A stretch of 64,000 bases of DNA from positions 124,001 to 188,000 of the forward strand of contig JADJZA010000009.1 in NCBI GenBank assembly GCA_016719385.1, given 5' to 3'. Of this stretch, positions 25,642-33,188 are shown one piece after another (within the stretch, counting starts at the first letter, position 1; each line of letters opens with the position of its first letter). The position numbers and the translations under genes were made by a program. The stretch is from Candidatus Microthrix subdominans. Lineage in GTDB: Bacteria > Actinomycetota > Acidimicrobiia > Acidimicrobiales > Microtrichaceae. The notes beneath the pieces are model-generated. The model did no database searches. It was not told the DNA's origin and saw only the letters and a program-made list of their open reading frames with translations.

Positions 25642-27885
25642 TCAGCCGGTCGGTTTGGCCCGGCACGGCTCGCCGCCGCAGGGGTCGATGATCGTGCCGG
25701 TCTCGAAGAACGTCTGCTTCTGCGTGACGAATCCGATCGCCCGACGTGGGTCCTCGTGCGGGTCGGCGCACTTGGCGTCGGCATCCACCTCGTCCTCGCT
25801 CAGCGAGCTGCAGGTGTCGATCCACTCGTCGCTCATCGTCGGGCTGACGTTGCCGGGGGGCGGGGCGAGCGCACCACTGTCCCAGTAGAACAGCGCCGAG
25901 CCATCGGCCGGGTAGTCGGTGATCGGGTCGAGCCCCCACAGCGGCTCCTCCCGGGGGTCCCGGCCATCGGCCAGCGACGGCTCGTGGAAGGGGATCTTCA
26001 GCATTCTCGCCATGTTCTCCGCCGTCACCGGGGCCACCTGATGGTCACCGAAGGCGACGGCGAAGATCACCTGGTGTTCGGGGGTTTTCGGATACGGATT
26101 GGAGGTGAGGTGTTGCACGTAGCCGCCCGCCTCGCCCCGATCCCACAGCATCTGTAGCAGGCCGAACACCAGCTGGCGGTCGGCGTCGCTCGGGTAGGCG
26201 GGGTCCATCACCGCGGCATAGGTGGCCCAGTCGGTCGAGCGCTGCAGCAACGTGGAGTAGTTCATGCCCGGTACCCCCAGCGTCGCCCGCTTCCAGTCGG
26301 TGGCCACCGCCGTGGCGGCGGCGCCCATGATGGCGCCCTGGCTGTTGCCGTCGAAGAACACCTCGTCGGTGAAGTAGCTGACCGAGCCGTCCTTGTTCCG
26401 AAACTGCGGAAGCTGGGGCAGCGACCGGGGGTCGATGATGGCCCTGGCCAGCACGAGCTGCGCCAGGATGCCCTGCTGCATGCGGTCGGCCATCGCCGGA
26501 AACTTCGAGAGATCCCCGAGGGCCTCGGTGGCATAGCCGATGTCCTGTGTGCTCATGCCCAGCCAGTCGGTGGCGCAATACATCTGGTTGCCGGAGGCGG
26601 CGTTGGCCCCCAGGTCGTTGCCGGCCACCTCGTCCCGGCTGCCCAACAACCCATGGCCGTAGACGACGGCGCGGGCCTTGCCCCCCAGCTCGTTGCCCAG
26701 CTGGGCGTTGGTCAGCATGCATGTGAACCCGGCCTGGTAGGTCGTCCCCGTCGCCTTGGGCGTGGTGCCGTCTTTGTCGTAGGTCATCGGCGACCCGGGC
26801 TCGCCCTTTCCCTTCAAGAACAGCGGCAGGGCGAAGGTGCCGGTGACCTTGCGGCCGATGCCCTTGGGCAGCTTGGTCGGGTTCTCCTCGGTGCCGGTGA
26901 CCTTCACGACGACCGGCTGCTTCTCGGTTGCCTTCAGCGCAGCGTTACGCATCGACAGCAGCCGACCCGACAGGCTGGAGGTGCTGGCGACGGTGAAGTC
27001 CCAGGCGACGATCAGCCCGGCGGTGTCGACGCCGGCCTCGTCGAGCTGGTCGAGCACCGGCGCCAGCTCGTCAGAGCGCTCGCCCAGCGTGGCCTTGGCT
27101 CCGGCCGAGACGTCAACCTCGTCGAGGTCAAGCCCATCCCGGATGGCACGGAAGGCGGCCGACGGGGGGATCGCGCGGCCCCGCTCGTCGAGCAGGTCCC
27201 GATAGGCGACCGCAAAATGATGCCCCTCGGGGAGCGAAACCGCCGGCCGCATGATCGTCAACCGTTCGGCCGGGTCCTCGGCCCGCTGGTCGACCTCGAC
27301 CCAGTGGGGAATCTGCTTGCCATCGGTCAGGTCGAACAACACGCTGGGGCTGTCGGCCGACATGCTGACGCTCAGTTCGCCTTCGGTCGGCGTGGCGCTG
27401 CGCTCGAGGTCCACGTTGGGGAAGTAGGTCAGGATCGGGGTGTTCGGGCTGAAGCCGTCGTTACGGTTCCATTCGGTCGGGTCGATGTGGACGTCGTCGG
27501 CGTTGGCCGGCATGTTCTTCTCGACAAAGGCCACCGTTCGGCCGGTCCCCTTCTCCGAGGACACCGACGACGTCCCCGAATCGTCGGACATGGTGTAGGT
27601 GCCGGAGGGAAACGGCAACAGGCATCTGGTCGTGTCCAGGGCATCGCAGCCGGGACCCTGGTCGTCGAGTCGGGTGAGGGCCTGAAGCTCGGTGGTCGAC
27701 AGTTCGGGCGCCGCGGTGTCGGAGCCGGTCGACTCCTCGGCGGTCCGGTCCGACGCCGTGCCGTCGGTGCAGGAGGCGCCCAACAGGGCGACGGTCAGCG
27801 CGGTTGCCGCCACCGCCAAAGGGGCCTGGCGACGCGTGGTCGGCGGCTGCATCGTTCGCCCCGCTCGGGCCCGTCGTCGGAACAC
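25642..27885 (-). CDS. Large secreted lipoprotein, alpha/beta-hydrolase (lipase-like)
   Basis: About 747 residues. GTG at 27885 is chosen because CCGAGGAGAGGACAAC precedes it; an internal ATG at 27852 is the alternative. A signal sequence ends at LLGASC (C39). The N-terminal part has LLPFPSGTYT and NDGFSPNTPILTYFPNVDL, which recall the N-terminal region of bacterial VolA-type extracellular lipases. The hydrolase part has VVYGHGLLGSRDEV, the nucleophile elbow FFDGNSQGAIMG (S515) and FGDHQVAPV (D614). Several Cys residues near the C-terminus (DPCGGEPC) may form disulfides. The substrate is unknown; lipid or polyester are possible. A likely cell-surface enzyme, facing the zinc-peptidase lipoprotein gene. 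Confidence 0.65.
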   Translation of the reverse strand: MFRRRARAGRTMQPPTTRRQAPLAVAATALTVALLGASCTDGTASDRTAEESTGSDTAAPELSTTELQALTRLDDQGPGCDALDTTRCLLPFPSGTYTMSDDSGTSSVSSEKGTGRTVAFVEKNMPANADDVHIDPTEWNRNDGFSPNTPILTYFPNVDLERSATPTEGELSVSMSADSPSVLFDLTDGKQIPHWVEVDQRAEDPAERLTIMRPAVSLPEGHHFAVAYRDLLDERGRAIPPSAAFRAIRDGLDLDEVDVSAGAKATLGERSDELAPVLDQLDEAGVDTAGLIVAWDFTVASTSSLSGRLLSMRNAALKATEKQPVVVKVTGTEENPTKLPKGIGRKVTGTFALPLFLKGKGEPGSPMTYDKDGTTPKATGTTYQAGFTCMLTNAQLGNELGGKARAVVYGHGLLGSRDEVAGNDLGANAASGNQMYCATDWLGMSTQDIGYATEALGDLSKFPAMADRMQQGILAQLVLARAIIDPRSLPQLPQFRNKDGSVSYFTDEVFFDGNSQGAIMGAAATAVATDWKRATLGVPGMNYSTLLQRSTDWATYAAVMDPAYPSDADRQLVFGLLQMLWDRGEAGGYVQHLTSNPYPKTPEHQVIFAVAFGDHQVAPVTAENMARMLKIPFHEPSLADGRDPREEPLWGLDPITDYPADGSALFYWDSGALAPPPGNVSPTMSDEWIDTCSSLSEDEVDADAKCADPHEDPRRAIGFVTQKQTFFETGTIIDPCGGEPCRAKPTG

Positions 27886-28151
27886 GTTGTCCTCTCCTCG
27901 GTCGGGCCGGCTGAGCGCCCGACACCTGGTGGCTGGCACTCGAACGCCTGCGCTTGGTGGCTCGGCCTGCGGCGGCCGACGAGTCGGCGCTGCCGATGCT
28001 CAACGCTACCCGTCCACCCTCGATCGTCGTTGGACCCTTGAAGCGGGCCCACGGGTCGCCGATGGAGGTCGCCCGCAGGTTTGGCCGCGTGCGGTGGCGG
28101 GCATCTGGCAACCTTGCATACCGCCCACCACCGCCTCCCGGGGGAACCACC

Positions 28152-28727
28152 ATGATCGACCAGACGTCCACCGCCACTTCGCCGCCCACCGATGACGGTG
28201 TTGGAGGTGACGTGGACGGTGCCCCGAGCTCCGAACATGGCTCGCAGAACGCTCTCACGGGCGCGGACCCCGGCGCTTCGACATCGATCGAGGTGCGCCC
28301 CGAATCGGCGCTGCACACCGATAAGGGCACCACGACGATCGCCGAGGGGGTCGTCGCCAAAATCGTGGGCATGGCCGCTCGCGAGGTGGCGGGCATCCAC
28401 TCGATGGGTTCCGGGTCGGGCCGAGCGATGGGGGCGGTCAAAGACCTGCTGCCCGGCAGCTCGTCCAGCGTGACCGAGGGCGTCTCGGTCGAGGTCGGCG
28501 CCACCCAGGCGGCTGCCGACCTCAGCCTCGTCACCATCTACGGGGCTGCGATCCAGGACGTCGCCCAAGCGGTTCGTGACAACGTCATCCGCCGGGTGCA
28601 GGAGATGACCGGGCTCGAGGTGGTCGAGGTGAACATCTCGGTCACCGACGTCAACGTGCCGAGCGACGGTGTCCAGGCCGGCTCCGACGGTCAGGCCCAA
28701 CCGGGTGCGCACCAGCGGGTGCAGTAG
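28152..28727 (+). CDS. Asp23/Gls24 family envelope stress protein
   Basis: A 191-residue protein with an Asp/Gly/Ser-rich N-terminus (about 1-45) and an Asp23/Gls24 domain (about 50-165), seen in TTTIAEGVVAKIVGMAAREVAGIHSM, VTEGVSVEVGATQAAADLSLV and VRDNVIRRVQEMTGLEVVEVNISVTDV. In Firmicutes, Asp23 is held at the membrane by AmaP and supports envelope stress tolerance; in actinobacteria such genes form conserved clusters. GGGGGA lies just before the ATG. It is the first gene of a six-ORF plus-strand operon reaching 30821, with the J-domain gene five bases after its stop. No membrane segment. Confidence 0.9.
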   Translation: MIDQTSTATSPPTDDGVGGDVDGAPSSEHGSQNALTGADPGASTSIEVRPESALHTDKGTTTIAEGVVAKIVGMAAREVAGIHSMGSGSGRAMGAVKDLLPGSSSSVTEGVSVEVGATQAAADLSLVTIYGAAIQDVAQAVRDNVIRRVQEMTGLEVVEVNISVTDVNVPSDGVQAGSDGQAQPGAHQRVQ

Positions 28728-28732
28728 CGGCG

Positions 28733-29071
28733 ATGAGCCCCAACGGTCCCGCAGACGGGCCGCCACCCGCCGCTCCCGAGACCGTCCTGGGGGTCCCTCC
28801 GGGTGCGACCGAACGAGAGATCGACCTCGCGTGGCGCGCCTACGTGAAGCGTCACCACCCCGACCGGGGCGGCGACGCCGAGGCGTTCCTGCTCGGACGT
28901 TCCGCCAGGGAAACCTTGCTGTCGTCGATCGGCCCCGCATCTTGCACCCCCAGGAGTGCGAGTCCGGTCCTGGGCGCCCCGTCGCGACGACGGCTGAGGG
29001 TGCGGCGCCTGCGCCGGTCGTTGGCCACGATGTTCCCGTCCCTGGCGCCTCCACCTTCGCGGGTCGACTGA
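28733..29071 (+). CDS. J-domain (DnaJ-like) protein
   Basis: A 112-residue protein. Residues 17-65 form a J-domain: VLGVPPGATEREIDLAWRAY then RHHPDRGGDAEAF, with the HPD tripeptide needed for Hsp70 stimulation at 42-44. The remaining 45 residues are Arg/Pro/Ser-rich without a Gly/Phe region, zinc finger or substrate-binding domain, so this is a minimal class III J protein. It lies between the two Asp23/Gls24 genes, which suggests that it recruits DnaK to the envelope-stress complex; that is inference. The gene starts five bases after the previous stop and is followed by a 21-codon ORF. Confidence 0.75.
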   Translation: MSPNGPADGPPPAAPETVLGVPPGATEREIDLAWRAYVKRHHPDRGGDAEAFLLGRSARETLLSSIGPASCTPRSASPVLGAPSRRRLRVRRLRRSLATMFPSLAPPPSRVD

Positions 29072-29075
29072 CGCC

Positions 29076-29141
29076 ATGACCGCTGACCCTCACACGCGCC
29101 CGAGCCGTCTCGCCGGCGCTATCGACGGACCGATCCGATGA
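29076..29141 (+). CDS. possible 21-residue leader peptide
   Basis: ATG at 29076 opens MTADPHTRPSRLAGAIDGPI plus a final Arg and stops at a TGA that overlaps the ATG of the next gene (ATGA at 29138). It fills nearly all the space between the J-domain gene and the second Gls24 gene. There is no clear Shine-Dalgarno, and 21 codons could be open by chance, so it may only be a coupling spacer. Confidence 0.3.
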   Translation: MTADPHTRPSRLAGAIDGPIR

Positions 29142-29524
29142 GCGACGTCGTGCGCCTCGCCTTCCCCGGATCGATCGACGGCCGCCTCGACGTGTCCTTC
29201 GAGGTGATCGCCAAGTTGGCGACAGGGTTGGCCCTCACCGTCGACGGCGTGGCGCAGCCTGCCCAACGAAGCGGCCTGCGACGCCTGGCCGGGTCGGCCG
29301 ACGCCCCCGTGACCAGCGCGGTGACCCGGGAAGGCGGCGGGGTTCGGATCACCCTGCGGGTCGATGCCAGCTGGGGCACCCCCCTGGGCGAGCTGGCCGA
29401 CAGGCTCCGACGAACGGTGTCCGACGGCGTCAACGCCTCGCTGGGAACGACCCTCGACCCCGAGGCGGTCTGGGTTCGCTTCGATGCCCTCCGGGTCGAG
29501 GACACCGACGGGGCGCTGCTGTGA
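29138..29524 (+). CDS. Divergent Asp23/Gls24-like protein
   Basis: A 128-residue second Asp23/Gls24-like protein, lacking the long N-terminal extension of the first. The pattern is SIDGRLDVSFEVIAKLATGLALTVDGV, a loop (APVTSAVTREGGGVRITLRV), and a helix-strand end (GELADRLRRTVSDGVNASLG, then VWVRFDALRVED). Similarity to the first copy is at fold level rather than close identity. Its ATG overlaps the upstream 21-codon ORF and its stop overlaps the next GTG (GTGA). It likely forms mixed Asp23-type assemblies at the membrane with the neighbouring anchors (inference). Confidence 0.7.
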   Translation: MSDVVRLAFPGSIDGRLDVSFEVIAKLATGLALTVDGVAQPAQRSGLRRLAGSADAPVTSAVTREGGGVRITLRVDASWGTPLGELADRLRRTVSDGVNASLGTTLDPEAVWVRFDALRVEDTDGALL

Positions 29525-30075
29525 GGGGCAACCGGCTCCGTCGCGTCGCCCGGGCAACCGCAGCGCTGGCCGCGTTGGCGCTGATGGGCGTCGGCACGTT
29601 GGTCGTCATCGAGGCAGTGGCCCACATCGGCGGGTTTTCGCCGGTTGCGTTCAGATGGCCGGTGCTCGCCCGTCGTTTGGAGGACGTTCGCCTGGGTGAG
29701 CGTTGGCTGACGGGGGTTGCGGTGGGCCTCTGTGCGCTCGGCGCATGGTTGCTGCTGCTCAGCCTGGCCAGGACGGAGCGCCGACGGGTGGCGCTGGCGC
29801 TCGTTCCCGCCGGGATGGTGGTGACCCTCGACCTGGCCGATGCCCGCTCGGCAGCGGTGCGCGCAGCCCGGTCGGTGCCGGCGGTCGAGCGAGCATCGGC
29901 CCGGTGGACGGTCCGCAAGCGGGTCCGGGTGAAGGTTCGCTACCACCCCTCCGACCTGCCGCCGGGCGCCGACGTCGATGCGCTCGTCCAACAGCGGGTG
30001 GTCGCCGCCTTGGAGCGTCTGGCCATCCAGCCCCGGCGCGGCATCAAGGTCAAGCGGTCGAGGCGGTCGCCGTGA
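29521..30075 (+). CDS. DUF6286-like membrane protein of the Asp23 cluster
   Basis: A 184-residue protein with two membrane helices (about 10-34 and 62-83) and a soluble C-terminal region (about 90-184) containing RRRVALALVPAGMVVTLDL, SVPAVERASARWTVRKRVRVKV and DVDALVQQRVVAALERLAI. This matches the DUF6286-type proteins of actinobacterial Asp23/Gls24 clusters, whose C-terminal domain itself has an Asp23-like pattern. GTG at 29521 overlaps the previous stop by four bases, and its own stop overlaps the next GTG. A likely membrane anchor in the envelope-stress complex. Confidence 0.7.
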   Translation: MRGNRLRRVARATAALAALALMGVGTLVVIEAVAHIGGFSPVAFRWPVLARRLEDVRLGERWLTGVAVGLCALGAWLLLLSLARTERRRVALALVPAGMVVTLDLADARSAAVRAARSVPAVERASARWTVRKRVRVKVRYHPSDLPPGADVDALVQQRVVAALERLAIQPRRGIKVKRSRRSP

Positions 30076-30821
30076 GCCGTTGGGATCGGGCATGGCTGAT
30101 CGTGCTCGGCGTGATCAGCGCGTCGGTGGGGGCGACTTTTCTCGTGTGGCACCGCTGGATCAACCCCGGCCGCCGGGTGGTCGGCGAGCCATTCAAGGGC
30201 TGGCTGGGCGAGCCGTGGTTTCCGTGGGCGGTCGCCGCACTCGGCGTGGCCGTCGTCCTCGCCGGGCTCGCCTGGCTGATCAGCCAGACCCGCCGCACCC
30301 GCGACCGGGCCGACCGCTTCGATGCCGGAGGCGGCCCAGCCGATGCGCCTGTCTCGGTGCGAGCCCGCCCGGCGGCCGACGCGGTCGCCCAGCAGGCCGA
30401 GCTGGTGCCCGGTGTGATCTCGGCGGCGGCGCGGGTGCTCTCCGACGCACCGCCCACCATCGAGCTGCGCCTGATCGTCGACGACGGATACGACCTGACC
30501 GCCCTCACCGGCCGGATCGACGAGCGGGTGCGGGCCGGACTGCGCCGCACGCTCGGCCGGCCGGACGCTGCGCTGATCCTGCGCATCGGCCTCAAGCACG
30601 CCAAGACCGGCGTGGTCGACGGCGGCACGCTCGTTGCGCCGACCGCCTCCGCTCGGGCAATTGTGGCACCGGGCAAGGTGCCCCAGATCACCCTGACCCA
30701 GGCCATCCTGCCGGTTCCGGCGTTGCCGCAACCGGCAGGGTGGCCTGGCGGGTCACGGCCGTCAGATCACTCGGCCGAAAGCTCGGCGGCGACGTCGTCG
30801 GGCACATCGACGTTGGCGTAG
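30072..30821 (+). CDS. amaP: AmaP-like alkaline shock membrane anchor
   Basis: A 249-residue protein with two N-terminal membrane helices (about 8-27 and 51-71), then SQTRRTRDRADRFDAG, and a soluble domain with VSVRARPAADAVAQQAELVPGV, PTIELRLIVDDGYDLTALTGRID and VRAGLRRTLGRPDAALILRI, as in AmaP proteins that tether Asp23 to the membrane in Firmicutes. GTG at 30072 overlaps the previous stop. The 3' end overlaps the yebC coding region on the other strand by 55 bp, and the last residues are Ser/Thr/Pro-rich. It is the last gene of the cluster. Confidence 0.7.
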   Translation: MSRWDRAWLIVLGVISASVGATFLVWHRWINPGRRVVGEPFKGWLGEPWFPWAVAALGVAVVLAGLAWLISQTRRTRDRADRFDAGGGPADAPVSVRARPAADAVAQQAELVPGVISAAARVLSDAPPTIELRLIVDDGYDLTALTGRIDERVRAGLRRTLGRPDAALILRIGLKHAKTGVVDGGTLVAPTASARAIVAPGKVPQITLTQAILPVPALPQPAGWPGGSRPSDHSAESSAATSSGTSTLA

Positions 30822-31519
30822 GTGTCGGCCACATCGTCGTGGTCCTCCAGCGCATCGATCAGCGCCAGCACGCCCCGCGCCTCGCCGGCGGTGGCCAGCT
30901 CGACCAGGTTGATCGGGATCATCGTCAGCTCGGCCGACGTGGTGGCGATGCCCGCCTCGACCAGCCCGTCGCGCACCGCCATCAGCTCGTGCGGGTCGGT
31001 GGTGACCACCCAGGCCCCGTCACCGGGGACGATGTCCTCGGCGCCGGCCTCGATGGCGGTCAGCATCAGCTCGTCCTCGGTCACCTCGGCGGGCACGAGG
31101 ATCATGCCCTTGCGCTCGAACTGCCAGGCGACGGCGCCCGGCTCGGCCAGCGACCCGCCCGCCTTGGAGAAGATCGCGCGGATCTCGGCGCCGGTGCGGT
31201 TGCGGTTGTCGGTCGAGCCGTCGAGGAAGATGGCCACGCCGTGGGGGCCGTACCCCTCGTAGGTGACCTCCTCGTAGGTGACCCCTTCCAGATCGCCGGT
31301 ACCCCGTTGGATGGCACGGTCGATCGTGTCGACCGGCACCGAGGCGTCCCGGGCCTTCTGGTACATCGTGCGCAGCGTGGGGTTGGAGTCCAGGTCGCCG
31401 CCCCCTCCCCGGGCGGCGATCTCCAACTGGCGGATGAGCTTGGCGAAGAGCTTGCCGCGCTTGGCGTCGGCGGCGCCCTTCTTGTGCTTGATCGTCGCCC
31501 ATTTGGAGTGACCCGACAT
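30767..31519 (-). CDS. yebC: YebC/PmpR-family transcription/translation regulator
   Basis: A 250-residue member of the YebC/TACO1 family. The N-terminus MSGHSKWATIKHKKGAADAK is diagnostic, followed by RGKLFAKLIRQLEIAARGGG, ERKG-type strand ARNRTGAEIRAIFSKAGG (read here as NRNRTGAEIRAIFSKAGG) and a C-terminal acidic end (EDHDDVADTYANVDVPDD). Recent work links the family to relief of ribosome stalling at proline stretches as well as to DNA binding. ATG at 31519 has GAGAAGGATC upstream. It follows pdxT by 65 bp; in mycobacteria the same pdxS-pdxT-yebC-ruvC order is seen, but here a 6-kb insert separates it from ruvC. Confidence 0.95.
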   Translation of the reverse strand: MSGHSKWATIKHKKGAADAKRGKLFAKLIRQLEIAARGGGGDLDSNPTLRTMYQKARDASVPVDTIDRAIQRGTGDLEGVTYEEVTYEGYGPHGVAIFLDGSTDNRNRTGAEIRAIFSKAGGSLAEPGAVAWQFERKGMILVPAEVTEDELMLTAIEAGAEDIVPGDGAWVVTTDPHELMAVRDGLVEAGIATTSAELTMIPINLVELATAGEARGVLALIDALEDHDDVADTYANVDVPDDVAAELSAE

Positions 31520-31563
31520 ACGTGGTGATCCTTCTCGTTGGCGTGGGGCTGTGAGCGGAGGCC

Positions 31564-31579
31564 GCGCTCCGAGGAGCGC
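31564..31579 (-). terminator. hairpin after pdxT
   Basis: GCGCTCC at 31564-31570 and GGAGCGC at 31573-31579 form a perfect palindrome, folding as a six-base-pair stem with a four-base loop six bases beyond the pdxT stop. There is no T-tract. It may reduce readthrough from pdxS-pdxT into yebC. Confidence 0.3.
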
Positions 31580-31584
31580 CCCGC

Positions 31585-32172
31585 TTATCCGAGCATAGGG
31601 GCACCACCGGCGACCGTTTCCAGCCACGCCCGATGGAAACGGGTGTCGTCGCTGAGCTCGGGGTGGAACGTCGTCGCCCAGGCCCGGCCCGAGGCCACCG
31701 CCACCGGTTCGGACCCCAAGGCGGCGAGCACCCGCACGTCGGCACCCACCCGCTCGATGCGGGGCGCGCGGATGAAGACGGCGTGGATGGCGGCCGGCAG
31801 TTCGGCGCCGTCGGCCACCTCCAGATCGGCTTCGAAGCTGGCCAGCTGGCGGCCGTAGGCGTTGCGCCGTACGGTCACATCGATCGACTGAAAACTCGCC
31901 TGGTCCTCGCGGCCGTCCCGGATGTCGGAGGCGAGCAGGATGGCGCCTGCGCAGGTGCCCAGCACCGCCATGCCATCGGCGAGCCGCGCCGCCAGAGGCG
32001 CCCGCAGGCCGCTGCTGTCCAACAGCTGGGACATCGTGGTCGACTCCCCGCCGGGGATGATCAGCGCGTCGACGTCGTCGAGCGCCGCTGCGGTGCGCAC
32101 CTCGCGTACCGGCGCGCCCAGGCCTTCGATCACCAGCCGGTGCGCCCGGAAGGCGCCCTGAAGCGCCAGCAC
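31585..32172 (-). CDS. pdxT: Pyridoxal 5'-phosphate synthase glutaminase subunit PdxT
   Basis: A class I glutamine amidotransferase of 195 residues if started at GTG 32172. It supplies ammonia to PdxS for PLP synthesis. The motifs are PGGESTTMSQLL, the nucleophile Cys in LGTCAGAILLA, and the catalytic His-Glu in TTFHPELSDD. The start is problematic: relatives begin with the strand IGVLALQG, but the GTG used here gives MLALQGAF and drops three residues. The in-frame codons upstream read CCG ACG ATT GGT GTG, so an ATT start at 32178, placed 11 bases after GGAG, would restore the usual N-terminus. pdxS ends 29 bp upstream. Confidence 0.93.
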   Translation of the reverse strand: MLALQGAFRAHRLVIEGLGAPVREVRTAAALDDVDALIIPGGESTTMSQLLDSSGLRAPLAARLADGMAVLGTCAGAILLASDIRDGREDQASFQSIDVTVRRNAYGRQLASFEADLEVADGAELPAAIHAVFIRAPRIERVGADVRVLAALGSEPVAVASGRAWATTFHPELSDDTRFHRAWLETVAGGAPMLG

Positions 32173-32201
32173 ACCAATCGTCGGCCGGGCTCCGCCCAGG
32201 G

Positions 32202-33116
32202 CTACCAGCCCCGCTCGGAGAAGCTCATCTCCTGCGAGGCCGAGTCGAGTCCGCGCATGGCGTCGCCCAGGCCCCGGCTGACCCGAACCACCGTGTCGGG
32301 GTCCTGGTAGTTCGTCGCCGCCTCGACGATGGCCTTGGCCATCACCGATGGCGTCTCGGACTTGAAGATGCCCGAGCCGACGAACACCGATTCAGCGCCG
32401 AGCTGCATCACCAGGGCGGCATCAGCCGGCGTGGCCACTCCCCCGGCGCAGAACAGCGGGACGGGCAGCCACCCGGTGCGGGCGACCTCCTGCACGAGCG
32501 GCAGCGGCGCCGACAGGTCCTTGGCCCAGCCGAACAGCTCGGCCTCGTCGGCCTGCGAGATCGCCCTCATCGCCGAGGTGATCGCACGCATGTGGCGGAC
32601 CGCCTGGACGATATCGCCGGTGCCGGCCTCGCCCTTGGAGCGGATCATGGCCGCACCCTCGGAGATCCGGCGCAGTGCCTCGCCCAGGTTGGTCGCGCCG
32701 CACACGAAGGGCACGTCGAAAGCGAACTTGTCGATGTGGTACGCCTCGTCGGCGGGGGTCAGCACTTCGGACTCGTCGACGAAGTCGACGTTGAGCGCCT
32801 GCAGCACCTGGGCCTCGGCGAAGTGGCCGATGCGGGCCTTGGCCATCACCGGGATGCTCACCGTCTCCTGGATGCCCTCGATCAGCGCAGGATCAGACAT
32901 GCGGGCGACGCCACCGTCGCGACGGATGTCGGCCGGGACCCGCTCGAGCGCCATGACGGCGACCGCCCCGGCGTCCTCGGCCACCTTGGCCTGCTCGGCG
33001 TCGACGACGTCCATGATGACGCCACCCTTCAGCATCTCGGCCAAGCCTCTTTTCACCGTCATCGTTGCCGAGGTGGAGGGGGTGTCTGCGTTGCCGTTGG
33101 CGGAACTGTCGCTCAT
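32202..33116 (-). CDS. pdxS: Pyridoxal 5'-phosphate synthase lyase subunit PdxS
   Basis: A 304-residue TIM-barrel that makes PLP from ribose 5-phosphate, glyceraldehyde 3-phosphate and ammonia. Conserved parts are VKRGLAEMLKGGVIMDVVD (Schiff-base region), ALERVPADIRRDGGVARMSDP, KARIGHFAEAQVLQAL, EAYHIDKFAFDVPFVCGA, IRSKGEAGTG and LFCAGGVATPADAALVMQLG. The N-terminal 18 residues are a Ser/Thr/Asn-rich extension. ATG at 33116. It is the first gene of pdxS-pdxT, so the organism makes B6 by the DXP-independent route. No riboswitch was seen upstream. Confidence 0.97.
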   Translation of the reverse strand: MSDSSANGNADTPSTSATMTVKRGLAEMLKGGVIMDVVDAEQAKVAEDAGAVAVMALERVPADIRRDGGVARMSDPALIEGIQETVSIPVMAKARIGHFAEAQVLQALNVDFVDESEVLTPADEAYHIDKFAFDVPFVCGATNLGEALRRISEGAAMIRSKGEAGTGDIVQAVRHMRAITSAMRAISQADEAELFGWAKDLSAPLPLVQEVARTGWLPVPLFCAGGVATPADAALVMQLGAESVFVGSGIFKSETPSVMAKAIVEAATNYQDPDTVVRVSRGLGDAMRGLDSASQEMSFSERGW

Positions 33117-33188
33117 CGCCCGAAGTGTACCGACCGCACTCGATGGGTCAGAAGCCGGGGCGTCCGACCGATGGCCACCGGGGCCGCG

